Shown piece after piece: positions 34,707 through 48,000 of a DNA stretch of 64,000 nt. The stretch comes from Dolomedes plantarius (Eukaryota > Arthropoda > Arachnida > Araneae > Dolomedidae). The notes under the pieces were generated by a model. It worked only from the letters and a program-made list of their open reading frames with translations. It did no database searches and was not told the origin of the DNA. Location: positions 65,926,308 to 65,990,307 of the forward strand of contig OU015501.1 of the NCBI GenBank assembly GCA_907164885.2, in the 5' to 3' direction. Position 1 is the stretch's first letter; the number at the start of each line of letters is the position of its first letter. Made by a program: the position numbers and the translations under genes.

Positions 34707-37700
34707 TTGTGTGTATGTATGTACTAATTTATTTGTCACATGTTAAAAAACTTTGCAATTGTAGAAGTCGGTCTGAACAATCGGTCTGAACTTTAGTGAG
34801 GCAAATCACTATAGTTCTTAGAGAAATATTTTTGTCAAAACAATTAGCTCGAAATCGCATACATATGTAAAGACATATTTTTAATTAAAAATTAATTTCT
34901 GTTTATTACCAAGACTATTTATTCAAATTGCATGAAAGCATTATTAGATTCCGGGATTTTCATAATGCTACAAATATTGGTATATAATACTTATATTCTG
35001 TAGAATAAAGACATAAGTTATTGAGTTTGAGAATTTACATGATTCAAATTTTTATTTTCATGGTTTGTTTTATTTAAAAAAAGGATTTTTTACTCGGTAA
35101 TTTTTTTTAAATGTTACCTGAAAAATAAATGTTGTTTAACTATTATATAATGAAGAAGCGAATTTCAGTTGTCTAATAGTTTGATTGTATAACGAAATAT
35201 TTCCGGAAACCTATGAAATCTAGCAAATTTTTTACACTACACGCTTACAACGATATTTATATATGCAGGAGAGCTCTGAAACCTCATACCAAAGCAATAT
35301 TACCTGGAACATGACAGAAATGTCAATGACTTTGAATGAGGATAGATAATTGGGTGCCACATTTGTAACAAACTTGTTCGTGAGATTTCAAACATGTTTT
35401 AATAAGCTTGATCTAAAGTGTGTGATATTATTGTACGAGAAAATTGGGACGCGCCCAGGAAATAATTCGACCATACAATCATAACACCTCAACATATAAT
35501 GTTGATACTGTTTATCATAAGACTCCTTAATCCCAAGCTGATGGAAAGGGCATTTTGTTGCAACATTTTGTCAGTTATCTCTGGTGGCTTGAAGGGTTGT
35601 AGTAGCTAATTATTAGAAAATAGTAAAAAAAGGGAATTATAATAAGTGAATTCTTTCATTTATTCCCAATATGGATTCAGATGTTTAGATTTCTATGTGA
35701 TAAAGAAATACGAAAGAACTATGCCATAAAGAGTAGAACATTTATTATGTTTACCAGAGAAATTTCCCCAAGGCCTCAATCATGTTTTCCATGTATTACT
35801 ATATATTTCTGTATATGATTTAGTGACTTGTTTTACGTTAAGAGATATTTTATAAAAAAAAGTGTTAAGTATGCGTATAGATTTATCTTATATAAATCAT
35901 ATTCGTATATATTTATAATTTATAAATCATATACGTATATATTTATCATATAGAAATTATGATTATATAAATCACTCATAATGAAATCGTCACCTTTTCA
36001 TATGGCTTTCCGTAATATCAAAGAATTTTGTTCAAATGCTGTCTTAGATATTATCCACTGTGGTTAAACCCTCATAAACAGTTTTAAAAAGCCTATTTTT
36101 TTATTTATAAAGATCCAGAAATGATAAACACATATATTGAAAATAAACACAAAATTATTATTATTATATTCTTGTATTTTCGTAAATGAATATTATAAAA
36201 ATTTATCTGGTATACGAAGTAATTTAATGCTAAAAACGTAATATTTCAATGATTTTGTTAAGTCCACATCTATCTGACAAAGAAATGGTGCCTGTTTTTC
36301 ATCTTGGATTTTAAGAGCTCTTGTCTATCTGGTGCTCAGATTAAAGGGCTTTAATGGCCAAGGTGCCATCAACATGCTAAATGCTAAATCAACATGCTCA
36401 TCAAAACTAAAGGCCAAGCGTCGTTTTTATTAATGAACTTCTCTTCAATAATGGATGCTGGAGCAATGACGAAGTGTTTTACGGAGAGATAAATCTAGGT
36501 CCACTTTGTTGGCCGTGGAAGCCTATTAACCAAAGATCCAGAAGAACGAGAGTCTTAAAATCTAGGCTGAGATATCATAACAATTTTTTTGCTCAGGAGT
36601 GATGAGCGCTTAGCAAAAACATGGATTTGTTGAGTTTTTTGAGTTAAATGGCTCTGAAAGGTTTCTCAATTTTTTATAATATTAACCACCAAAAATCTAG
36701 AATATTACGATATTTATTCTATGCCAATATTTCAGTTTGTAAAAAAAAAATCTTTAATGGACGATTTTGGGTCTGAAGAAGGAAATGTGAACACCCCTTT
36801 CTCTACTGTATCTTTCTAAATCTTAAGTTTGGTAGAAGAAGCAATAGAGTACAACATGTTTCTCGTGGTTCTCCAAATGCCCCTTAGTTCTTGTCATTAA
36901 AAAATCAATATTGGAGCATATATAGATATTTCAAATAGTTCTGCTCATTCCATATTGTGGTAACAATGTAGCCCGTAACTTTTCTAACACTATCTATAGA
37001 GTGTAGCCGTAATTCCTTTGTTTGATGTCACGGATGCCCAGGAACTGTATTGACATTCGTAGCCTCATGTTATCAATTCAAATGGATATTTCCGAGACAA
37101 AGTCGATTGGCTAACTCTAGCTGGGTCAATGCGTCCAACATCAGTAACTGAACTCGTGAATGCTCTTTTAGAAGACTGAAAAGGGTTTTCATATCGACAA
37201 TTTATTAGTAAACGCTAAGCTGATTTAGTCCTAACCAAAAAATACAGATATGAGCAATTTCAATATCTCTCCAATATGTTGAATAAATATGATGCAACTG
37301 TCAGGATATTTTTATCACAATGTGTTGATATCGATTAGGATGAGGATCTCTTAATATTTAAATAACATGTATCTTTTAAGACTGTAATTTAAATGAAAAA
37401 TATTATATTTTTCTGTTTAATTAAAATTTTGCGAAATAGTAATTTCACATACTTCAGTCTTTCAACTTATTTCGACATTTAATCCTGAAAATAAAACAAA
37501 TATAAGAGACCAGTTACAGTACTTTACCAGAAATAATCTTTTGTACTAAGCATTTTCGTAGAGTATAATTTTTTTCTTCATTAATGTATATTTTCTTTTC
37601 TTATTTTAAATGTTTTGAAATGAAGAACTATCATTAGAAGGCAGATTTTAGTAAATACTTAGCATTATTTAAATTTAAATCAAACGTTTTGAAACTAATT

Positions 37701-40585
37701 CTGTAATACATAAAAAATGATGTTTGCATAGTCGATTAACTTGCGTTTCTGGAGACCATTTTAAAGGATTAAATCAATAAGTCTAGTAAACGCTTAACAC
37801 AACTAGACACAAAGCAGTTAAGTATTAGAAAATTACAGCGACCACAGCTTTCGCTTATACGCCTTGCGAAACTGTCGACCGGTCGCTACTCAGCAATTCC
37901 TGTATACGTAGCCAAGGGTTGATTTCCCAAGTTCGGTGACAATTTTCATTATTGAGGATCTGGGCGCCGGAGGGACAGTACAGATCTCCCATCCAATTGA
38001 GGCAACCCCGGGCCTCTACACAAAGCAGTTACATTTAACCATTTGCAAGTGTTCATCATACCAAAAAAATAATAATTGTCACTTCGAGGGCACACAAGGG
38101 AAATTTAGTCTCCTGTTAAAGGATTTTACTCATATTTTTTACCCCTGAAAATAATTATTAGTATAGAAAGGTACTTTCAGAAATATGTTTGTTCTATTCA
38201 AAATGGAGCAATGACAAACTATTTCTTTTTAATTTTCATATGTTTTCCACACAGTTTTGTATTTAATGAAACAGAACTCACAGTCGCCATAACTTTATCG
38301 CATTGCTCACATATTAGACAAAACAAGTGTTATAAATACGTAAAATTTAGAAAAATGACGCATTGAAGAAATTCGATCATTCTATTAAATTTAACAGGTA
38401 TTACATTATTATTTTTTATAACCAGTTTATTTATATTCACTTTCCAGTCTCTTTTTACCTAGTATTAATTCCTCATAAAACCCTGCACAGCAAACACACA
38501 AGGACGAAAGCAAAGAAATAGTCAGCGATATGCTGACTGGGTAGTAACTGGCTTATTATGAAAAACCAAAAGACCAAACTACTTTATAGGATTTAAACAA
38601 CCGATTCACAAGAGTTTTTAGCAGTAGATAGATTCGATTTAGAGAATCTGATCTAAGTGGGAAGGTAAAAACTATACTACAGACCAGTAGATTCACCGAA
38701 GGACTAAGATTAATTTAGACGGGTTAGGGTGACGTGTTGAGAAGTTTTCTATTGCAGAACAATACATTCGAGCGATTCGTAAGAGAAAAGCGTAGTTTAG
38801 AAAGACGTGTAATATCGGGTTAGGAGTGCTGTATAATTTAGGTGCTATTTTATTTTGATTCTAATTACCAAACATCTAACTGTAGGCCGAAGTGAGTGGT
38901 AATTAATCTATTGTTTCTTATTTCAGTCATTGTTTACTAACTTATAGCAGAAACATTGGCAGTCGTTCTCTCTGGATTCAGTTAAGAAAGGAATTCCGTA
39001 CTTCTTTACAAAGAACTAAAAAAACATTGATTTCCAGTCCACTGATTGGCTTTTAATTTTAGCTTTAAAATTAGCAGTGATTTCAATATATTTAGCTCAG
39101 TATATCTTCTAACAGATTTTTTACCAACTAAACCAAATTCACATACTTAAATTTACCTTAATGGTCATTTTCTGCTATTTTGCATTAAAAATTTTAAAAG
39201 CATAAAAATGTTATGTTACTGATATCCGATTACATAAGCACTGTACTGTTAACAAATGCACTGGACTAAATATGGACCTTTTGAATCTTTCAGTAGAGAA
39301 ATAATATTTAAATGTGTTAGATGAGATCCAAAAGAGCTTTTTTATATCAATTTTGGCTTAATAGTCTGTTGGAGTACTGTGCACATATTTCATTTCTTTC
39401 AGATACAGTACTTCTTTCAGCTTTCTTTTTGTAAAAAATCATATCCCTGCGTACAACTGATAAAAGTCAGTTGGACTCAGAATTTCAGAAAATACATTTC
39501 TGATAAAAGAAGCAAAAAGAACATTTCATTAAATCAGAATATATCATTCGTTATTTTTCAGTATCAAGGAAACAATATCTCAGAATAATACCATTAAATA
39601 AAAAAGTCTGAAATCTGCACTGGAGAGCATAATAAGTAATTTATTATGCATGCATATAACTTTTCCGTAATATTTATTCAATGTTTCGCAATTACTTTCG
39701 CTGTATTTTATAAATGCTTATCCCCAGCAAACATAAAATGGCATGCATCACATTAGAGATTCGTTTAATTCTCTCTCTGCGTTTAAATCAATGGCAAAGG
39801 GCAAAAGATAAAAGTAAACCTACTCAGTTTGAAGATCTCAACTACGATTTAAAAAAAGATCTATTATTGATGCCCCGCTTTTAGTTTCTTTGAAAAGACC
39901 ATCAGATTACGATCAATAGCGGAGGAAAAGTATTTTATTCCTTACGACTGGTGCTTTATCATAAAAAGAAAAAAATGGAAAGAAAATTAATTTCATTTCT
40001 TAAATTAAATTTTATTTAGTTTGAGAATGAAACAAATGTGGTTCTTTTCAAAGTGAATAACAAGAATATCACTGAGGAATAATTTTTCAGCATTGATCAA
40101 AAGCTTGCATTCTTAAAAGAAATCGAAGAATATTTCGACGCAGAGCTGAACTCAATTCTTATTATATGCTTTTAATGTATTTATAAATGGCTTCATACGG
40201 ACACATTTGCATAAAACATATACTTTTTCTGAGGTACTTTTGTAATACCATTTCAAAAAACAAAAATTTAAATAGTCCGTATTAAATATATAAAATATAA
40301 TGAAATAGTATTAGATTCTAGAAAGCACATAAAAATACTAATTTTGTTTGCTTTTATTTCTTGAACACAAATATTTTATTATTTCAAACATTATTCTATT
40401 TATATTTCAGAAAAATCCCAGAAAATAATATGTTATAAACGATTTAGTGCTTTAATTTTTAAAGGTTTATCGTTTTTCACCAATTTCACAGATGAGCTCA
40501 AATAAAAATAATTTTGCAATATTTTTCCACAAATATACAAAATATATAAATTTGAAACTGCGAACGTCGTTGTAACTTCATATAA
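32790..40585. other. Long AT-rich interval, no gene recognised
   Basis: Almost 8 kb without a supportable gene. A TA array lies at about 34661-34701. Patches at 35260-35600, 36290-37330 and 37850-38050 are less AT-rich and may be decayed transposon DNA, but no frame, TIR or domain could be identified. Confidence 0.45.
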
Positions 40586-40590
40586 ATACA

Positions 40591-40684
40591 CTAGCTGAAA
40601 ACCCGCACTTCGCTACGGAGTACATTCAAATTAAATACAACGGTATGCAATTAATGCATGTAATTAATGTATGCAATTAATGCA

Positions 40685-40717
<33 letters not shown>

Positions 40718-41397
40718 ATAAATTCGATGATCAATGTATACAATTAATGAAAAAAATATATATATATTTATAAAAAAATCGTACGGGATATTTTTATAGA
40801 CAAAATAATGCAGAAGAAAATATTCAAATTAAATGTAATAGGACATGCTAAAGAATATAGTACAGTTAATATAGTACAGTTTGAGGAGCATAATATCTTT
40901 TATTGTATTTTAATATTTTTTGGGGTAATGTCCAATCGTCTGCCGCATTAGCAAAAAAAAATTTTTTTTGTCTATTTAGTTGTTATGCACGTGACGATAA
41001 ATTTATTTAAAGTACCAGAAAAAGAAATCACGTGATTGGAATTTAATAAATTGAATTCTAAAAATTAATCTTTAAAAATTCACTAAAAATCAGAAAATGG
41101 AGGTAAATATTCGAAAAAGATCTCATTTTAAAGGACTCTTTATGTTCTTTCTCGTGATATAAATTTTATAACCCTCAAATTATTATTTTAAATGCAAACG
41201 TAAAAAAAGTTACTAAAGCAGCTTAAAAATTTTATTTTAAAAAATCCAAGAAGAACTTTTCAAAAATCTTTCTTAGTGCACCCCTACACTATAAGAAGAA
41301 TCGCCGTGCAAAATTTCAGCCCTTTAGGTCCAGCGGTTTGGTCTGTGCGTTGTATGTCAGTGAGTCAGTCAGTTACGGAACTGTTTTATATAAATAC
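40591..41397 (-). mobile_element. Non-autonomous Helitron (family 1), reverse copy
   Basis: Reverse complement of the element at 32000. The 3' end on the minus strand is CTAG (40591-40594), preceded by the hairpin CCGTAGCGAAGTGCGG. The conserved AATGCGGCAGACGATTGGAC block is near 40930-40950, and the 5' GTTCCGTAACTGACTGACT region is near 41363-41383. The 5' terminal TC is not clearly preserved. It contains a small (TA)n tract at about 40685-40710. Confidence 0.8.
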
Positions 41398-41399
41398 AT

Positions 41400-41844
41400 T
41401 ATGAACTTTACTGCATCTTTATAATAATGCTTATTATTTTAAAATTAAAATTGTCTTACATTATTTACACGACTGTTATGCAGTTCAGCTCATATTGTTC
41501 ATATAATGTTTCCTCCAGCGTTATCTCTCAGGAAACTTCTTCAGAATGCGACCGTTTATATATATATACACTAATACAAGATTGATTGTATTGATCGAGA
41601 AAGCAGATGAAGTATCAAAAAGAGGCGCAGGTGTTCTCCAGCTTGCCAATGATGTAGTCCCTCTGTCAACACTTAAACGTCTAATAAACAGAACAATTTC
41701 TCTGACATATCAAAAAGAATTGATTCAAATAATAGAAACTAAGGAACAGTTTTGTAAATAATGTAAGAGCATTTAAAATTTAAAATAATAAGTATTATTT
41801 AAAAAATGTATTGAAGTGTCATAATGTATTTGTATAAAGTTATG
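41400..41844. other. AT-rich interval with an unassigned 71-codon frame
   Basis: A frame at 41546-41761 includes IEKADEVSKRGAGVLQLAND and ends normally, but matches no family I can name. No splice or promoter signals were evident. Confidence 0.3.
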
Positions 41845-42003
41845 AGGTTTGGTTTGGTACACTACAGTCAATTTTTGCTGCACGAGGGTTTATCAGATCG
41901 GGATCTGCTACTTAAAGCCAATTTCGAACAGCTATAACGGTCCATGCCAATAGAGGGACTCGAACCCATTGACTCTGGTACCAAAAGGCCAACGTTTGGC
42001 TTA
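41845..42003 (-). mobile_element. tRNA-derived SINE, reverse copy
   Basis: Complement of the SINE family at 7607. B box GGTTCGAGTCC at 41956-41966 on the minus strand, TTTTGGTACCAGAGTC anticodon-arm segment, and a tail of CCAAACCAAACC at the 41845 end. The head is truncated near 42003. Confidence 0.82.
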
Positions 42004-42083
42004 TTATATAAATAAATCTATGATGATGTTCTCATTTGGGAATTAAATTTTGGAACCTTCAACTATCCTAATTGACCTTGTCA

Positions 42084-42310
42084 TGATACTATAGGTCTGT
42101 TCCGTGTCCTTACTGGCTATGACTGTTTCGAAGCACACCTTTCTGGCATTGGTGTATTACCCTATCCTCATTGTACGCTCCGCGGTAGTCAACTCATTAT
42201 AAATAGTCACCACATTCTTTGGTGGAAAACTAGCTCTCCTTGGGCCGTCTATTGTGAAGTACTTCTGGGAAGGGATATGTGGAATGCTGACTTTATTGCG
42301 TTATTTGTAC
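42084..42310 (+). pseudogene. LINE ORF2 C-terminal remnant
   Basis: One frame reads HDTIGLFRVLTGYDCFEAHL and then SGIGVLPYPHCTLRGSQLI with a following HH pair. This matches the end of the reverse transcriptase polyprotein of jockey-like LINEs in arthropods (family pattern: F-R-L-R-T-G-H-D-C-L-x-x-H-L, then G-x-x-x-x-P-x-C-x-x-C, then H-L). The second Cys of the expected C-x-x-C is replaced by Arg. It is a 5'-truncated, dead copy. Confidence 0.7.
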
Positions 42311-42392
42311 AGCTGTTTTTCGTGTATCTGTTAAGTCTCTGCCGTTGGAAATTTTAAAACATACAGTGATACAAATTTTAAAATATACAGTG

Positions 42393-42437
42393 AACAAATA
42401 GAACATAAGTGACATAGTCACTTATGTTCTATTTGTT
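42393..42437. repeat. Perfect 21-bp hairpin with 3-nt loop
   Basis: AACAAATAGAACATAAGTGAC at 42393-42413 and its exact complement at 42417-42437 enclose the loop ATA. It follows the LINE remnant. The 45-nt length is shorter than a usual pre-miRNA. A snap-back replication product or cruciform-prone site is more likely. Confidence 0.85.
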
Positions 42438-42439
42438 TA

Positions 42440-44325
42440 TCTTATCACATATGCATATGTATATTACTATGTCTCTCATGTTCTTTTTGTTTCTTCAAAA
42501 ATTACATGATGTGTTAATAATAAATTACATGTAAATACATATAAGTAAATATTTTTATAATGTACATGCATTTATATATAAAATATTTACATATGTATTT
42601 ATGTTTAATATATGGACCGTTTAGTTTGAAAGTGGTGTAAGTCCATTTAAAAAAAATGAGATATTGCATAATTTGTGATTAATTTAGTGCAAACTTTTTA
42701 CTTATAACTAGTTAATATTTAATATCTTAAAAAATACTAATACTTTGTTCACTTTAAAATTGGCCAATAAAGAAAATTGTGTAGCGATTGATTATGAAAG
42801 TAGAAATTTTCTCGAATTAACAAAAATGGACTTGCACCACTTTCTGAATAAACAGTCCTTATGTAGATCAACCGTCTGTTATACATTACCGTATATGCAA
42901 TTTAAACCGCCAGTTACCGTTAATGAACAAAAGTAAAAATGTAATTTAATTTTTGTACGAAAATGTATATTAAAATCCTGTCTTGCGATATTTTCCTTTG
43001 TATCGGCGAGAAAAATGCATTCTAAAACGTGAAGATCATAGATGGAACTGTGCTTTTAGTAACATTCCACCAGTTCTTTCAAAAGATTTTTTTCACACTC
43101 AGTGAATCGAAACGGATTCTCTTGAGCGCAGATTTGTCAGGTTTAGGAATGGGATTTTTATCCGCCACAGATTAAAAAAAAGTCTCGGAATAGTTTAGTC
43201 ATAAATTTTTGTCATGTATAAAATCTATAGAGCAGACTCTCTATTCAATGGACTACTTTCAGCTGTCATTCTAATTTATCATTAGTACTTTCAAACGGTT
43301 ATTTTTCCCTTTCTGCTCATTCTCGACTCTCATTCTTCTCTGTCAAGAACATTCATCGTATTTGACATCCTCTTAATTGTTGAAAAATATCTTGTGTCTT
43401 TTGCATACAAATGTAATCAGCATGAATTCTTATCCCTTTAGCGATGTCTCGATGCAATTTATTTCATTTCAAGATGTACATACTTTTCCACATATATAAA
43501 AAACACCAAATTTCATCAGGTAGAGTTTTCTTGTTTAAATTCTTAAAAGAATTCAAATGGTTTGTCAAAATAAAGGATTACAACTTATGCCAGAATAAAT
43601 TTTTGCACGTAATCAGGACATTTCGCCATTTGATTAAATAACTATGACGAGCAGATAGCTGGAGCATTGGTCTTCCAGGCATAAGAAATTAGCACTAAAA
43701 TAGCTCTGTATTTAATAGCGGTAGTCACTGCCTCAAACGTAACGAAATGAGAACTTGAGGACAAGAAAGCAGTTTCCACATGAAATTACTTGTTAGTAAA
43801 CCCAACAGGAAAAAAGCAATTCAGCATAATAGGAAGCATAAAGGAGTATATATAAAAAATGTCGAACGAGGAGTCCAGATTTGCCCACTTAGTGTAATAG
43901 GATAAGGAGTAAACCCAAACAGGATACCATAAAAGGAACTACGTGAAGCAATTTCACATTTTTACCAATAGACCGGTCGTACCTTGTGTCTGTTGAACAA
44001 GCCTTTGGAGTAAGTCTTATGATTTTCCTCTAGATCAGAATTTGGTTCAGCAAAATACATTGAAATAAAGGGACAATTGAGGAGTAAGCAAAATATTATA
44101 AATGTCTAGGTTATACAGGAAGGAATTTTTCTTCCATGATGTCATCGTTATATTCAAATATTAAAATGCTGCCTCCAGAAATAAATTGCACTATATCTTT
44201 TAAGGAGGCCCAAAGCATAATTTTCATGTATTAATAAACCATAGCATGAGTCCTCTCTTAACATCTTTGAAAGTATGTGATATTCTGGACTAGAATTTTT
44301 CAAAATTTCTATATAGTCCTATGAT
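42440..44325. other. AT-rich interval, no gene recognised
   Basis: Frames at 42745-42936 and 43444-43641 are short and match nothing known to me. No element ends were seen. Confidence 0.5.
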
Positions 44326-44340
44326 TTATATATATATATA

Positions 44341-44577
44341 TACCCAACAAACACAGGACTGACGGCAGCTTATCGGGCCAGTGCTGGAGGCACCGGTTGA
44401 ACGACAAGTACGGGAGAATTTTGTCGGGCCACTGGCGGGTTGTTTACGAACCTTTGAAGGGGAAACGCTTTCCGTTTACGTGTTTCAGGGCCTGTTATGG
44501 GTTGATATGAATCGCACCGAAATCGTTTACCCTGCATCGTCCCGGAACTGTACCTCCGATTCGTAACCACAAGTAAC
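44341..44577. mobile_element. GC-rich island, probable fragment of an unclassified transposon
   Basis: About 235 bp at much higher G+C than its surroundings, beginning CCCAACAAACACAGGACTG directly after a (TA)n tract. The same CCCAACAAACACA start, followed a little later by ATCGGGCC, occurs on the minus strand at 56762, also against a (TA)n tract. A shared end next to TA suggests a terminal sequence of one transposon family. No protein is encoded; the two overlapping frames are mutual shadows. Confidence 0.5.
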
Positions 44578-44689
44578 AGATATCTGCATCAGAATTATGG
44601 ATTTGAAAGGGAAGGCGAAGATTAAATTTAACAGACTTTTCAAAAATATTTATTTCATTGTTGTGAAACTTCTTTTACGCGGAAAATTC

Positions 44690-44810
44690 CCATAATTTTC
44701 CTTGTATGTAAAGATTGTATTATGTGAAAAGTATTATGTGAAATTGTATAATTGTATTATGTGAAAATTCACATAATTTTCCTTGTATGTAAAGATTGTA
44801 TTCTGTGTGT
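44690..44810 (+). repeat. Short direct repeat, about 80-bp period
   Basis: CATAATTTTCCTTGTATGTA occurs at about 44691 and about 44771, with TTGTATTATGTGAAA variants between them. Confidence 0.75.
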
Positions 44811-46514
44811 ATGTTTTTAACTCCCTAGAAGCTTATAAAAACAGATGAAAATTAGTTTCAATTTTATATATTACTGGAGAAATTAAATATCTACTTAAAA
44901 ATGGGTCCTTGTTTCACCACTCTTTATTTATAAGAGAGGAAATAGTGATAAAATTTGTATTTTTTTAAATTTCTTCTATAGTATATTAAAATAATAATAT
45001 ATATTTTTGTAGATAAAATATTCAAAATATATTTTTCAGGAAATTTACATATTCTAAGTATTTCTAATTGTTAGATGCCATTATAAAACAACTGATTTTG
45101 TAGAATTTTTTCTCGAATTTCATCGTATTAATTTTACAGTAACATATTCTTATAATACAAATTTGAATGAAAGAAAAAGAATTTTAAATTTACAGACCTT
45201 AGTTAAAATAAACAAATCACACATATTTAGAAAAATATTAATGTAATGTAATGTCAGAGACATAGACAGTAGATGTCATGAGACACCAAAAAATATCAAA
45301 AAATAAGACCCTTTATCCTCAGTACGTACATTGAAGAATATATATTACATTGTTTTTTTTTGTAATTGAATCAGGATACGAGAAATAATATTTACAATAA
45401 GAAAAAAAAAGGCAAAAAAATTAGTTTAAATAAATGTTAGAAATAAAAAATAAGGCAATTAAGTTTAAAATAATAAGTAAGTTATATTTAATAAATTAAA
45501 TTGGCAGGTTTGAACATCCGTGAGTACAGATAACAGAACTGCACTTTGCAGGATCGAACCGAGGACTGAAGCATGGGAAGCAAAAACGAACGCCCCACAC
45601 CAGCATTCCCTGATAGGGTATCAAGTGTGGAACTTCAATAAGAGGAAACTGCCTCGCATGGAACAGAAAAATAAAGGAAAAATGTTAAACACTATCAGAA
45701 ACCACACTATCAGAATTAACCTGTGAACAATTAATGGACTGGGTAAGATTTGAAATATTAAGATCGGAACATAAATTTTTAATTTTTAAGTGGCCGTTCG
45801 GTTTTGGGATTTTTTTTTCCAAAAAAATTCAATGCGTAAGTAAATTAAGTAATTTTGAAAGGTCCGATATTAATCCAATTGCAGTAATGTTTTCAGATAA
45901 GATTTTGAGAAAGTTTCATGAAATTGATTTGGGATATTGAATTTTGACTAGGTTGTACATTTTGTTGAGGGTATCTTTGTACCCTTCCGCCATTAAAAAA
46001 AAAAACATGGCTCAGGTTTGGTTTCCCGCCTAACAGGAAATTCATCATTAGCAGCGGGAATTTCTTTCCTCCGGATTACGACAGTTTCCTAGGATAGAAA
46101 ATTGGTTTGAGAGATTGATTCGATCATTAATGCTAGTTAAGTTCGAGAGCAATTCGCTTTAGACCAACCCAAATTTAAAAAATCACATTATGTTCGATTT
46201 CGTTCAAAATTACCACATCACATTGCATACCAAGATTATAATATTTTATACATTACATATACAATGTATTTTTCATTTTCATAATAAAACTAAACTTTTG
46301 AATGTAGTTGACTTTTTTATGCGGCCCGCCTGCCTTGAAAAAATTTACCATGTGGCCCAGATGCTGCAAAAGGTTAAACACCCTGCTTTAAGCTCATCAG
46401 CCTGATTCAGAGGTTTAACTTTTTCAGATTTAGGAATATAATCAAAAGTGGGTGTAGAAGAAAATTTAAACGCACACTTACTGTGCATAAGATTAAAAAG
46501 TTCTTTGAGATTGG

Positions 46515-47075
46515 GGATGTTAAACGTTATTTTGAAAAAAAAGAAATTCATGTTTTTCAAAAGTCCATAGTAATCACACATGGTTTCCATTACTTATTTC
46601 ACTGACACATTGAATTGTGTTTTGTTTTGTTTTTTATTATTAAATTTTGGCATTATCTTTTGAGAATGTATTTTCGTTTTTATCAATGCAACTCTTGCAG
46701 AAGTGCCACGGACGGGTAAGGGTGACTCGGTAACGAATTTAACAATCCTTTCTACTGCTTGTGTGTGACATGGAAAATTGCTGAAGTCAGTACGTTGACT
46801 CTCCTGATCAGATTATTTTGCTTCCTAGTTTATAATCAGAAATATGCCTCGTTCTGTTACTTTAACATCTTTACGTACAATCATATCAATATAATCCTTG
46901 GCATCAAAGTTTATACGTTGAACTTAAAACTTTCCAATGCCCCCTTCATTTTTCAGTCCTTGCTTTTAGAATCCGGCATAATCCAAGCTGTCTTACGTGG
47001 CTGCGATCAACTGATATCATACATAAGAGGAGATTTTCAGAAGCAGCGAAGTACGAATTTCTTTGAATGACTGGG
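46515..47075 (-). pseudogene. Unrecognised coding remnant, left arm copy
   Basis: Minus-strand relative of 47761-48000. It shares the DYYGLLKNMN stretch and the region that in the right arm reads NFDAKDYIDMI, with frame breaks. Protein family unknown to me. It is repeated as part of the inverted repeat, so it is more likely transposon-derived than host. Confidence 0.35.
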
Positions 47076-47314
47076 TCAATTACATTTTTAAGAGTCTGAT
47101 GGAGGTAACGTGAATAGCTTACAAGTTTCCACAAGTGCTTCGATCCATGGATATAAGATAGTTTCCGCTTTATGTGAAACGAAACAGATGCATATACTTA
47201 CAAAATGTACTCAGTCAGTATTCGGAGATTTTTTTTGCAGTACATTCTGTTCCCACATACAAGTGAAGTATTTGGTTTGCTAATGTAAGCTATCATGAAT
47301 AACAAAGTTTTCCT

Positions 47315-47700
47315 GGTTTTCTCATAGACAAATCAGAAGAGCACCTTCCAACAGAGATTGCATTAGACATTTCTAACAAATATTTTGGGTCCACACTTAA
47401 ATCATCCTTAATTTCTAGTAATGGAATGCCATTTTCAATAGGTGATAATTCAATTACTGGAAGTTCATAGCAGTTTTCTAGTTGTTTACCTATTTCTCCT
47501 CCAAATTAGGACGTAGGCGCAGTTCATTTCCATGAAATAGACAAATCAACCACTGCAGTGGCCTTCTTAATTCCTTTTCAAATAAACGAACCACATCATT
47601 ATTCAATCCAGTGTTCACGGCAGTTCCACCCATTCCAATTACAGTAATGTTTAAATTCTGGTTGTTGTCATTGAAAAATGCTATTATGCTATCTTATATA
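47315..47700 (-). pseudogene. Unrecognised coding remnant in centre of inverted repeat
   Basis: The minus frame reads IIAFFNDNNQNLNITVIGMG and then VNTGLNNDVVRLFEKELRRP, LQWLICLFHGNELRLRPNL, then a stop; downstream frames are broken. The composition is clearly protein-like, and I recall similar strings in arthropod repeat-associated proteins, but I cannot assign the family. It is oriented opposite to 47761-48000. Confidence 0.4.
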
Positions 47701-47760
47701 CATTTTCCAGTGCCAGAAATCTGCTTCTGAAAATCTCGTCCTTTGTATGATATCAGATGA

Positions 47761-48000
47761 TCGCAGTCATGTAAGAGAGAGCTTGGATTACCCCGGAATC
47801 TAAAAGCAAGGGCTGAAAATGAAGGTGGCATCAAAAAGTTTTTATTTCAACGTATAAACTTTGATGCCAAGGATTATATTGATATGATTGAATGGAATGA
47901 TGTTAAAGTAACAGGACTTCCTATGAAGAGGCATATTTCTGATGACAAACAGAAAGCAATTCAATGTGTCAGTGAAATAAGTAAAGCAAACCATGTATGA
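47761..48000 (+). pseudogene. Unrecognised coding remnant, right arm copy
   Basis: A 79-codon open frame without an early ATG, containing ELGLPRNLKARAENEGGIKK and FLFQRINFDAKDYIDMIEW, ending at TGA 47998-48000. Protein-like but not identified. Its degenerate twin lies in the left arm. Confidence 0.4.

Noticed and set aside
44370..44570. Opposed 61- and 66-codon frames in the GC-rich island
   Set aside because: Open frames are expected by chance in GC-rich DNA with few stops. No domain was recognised.
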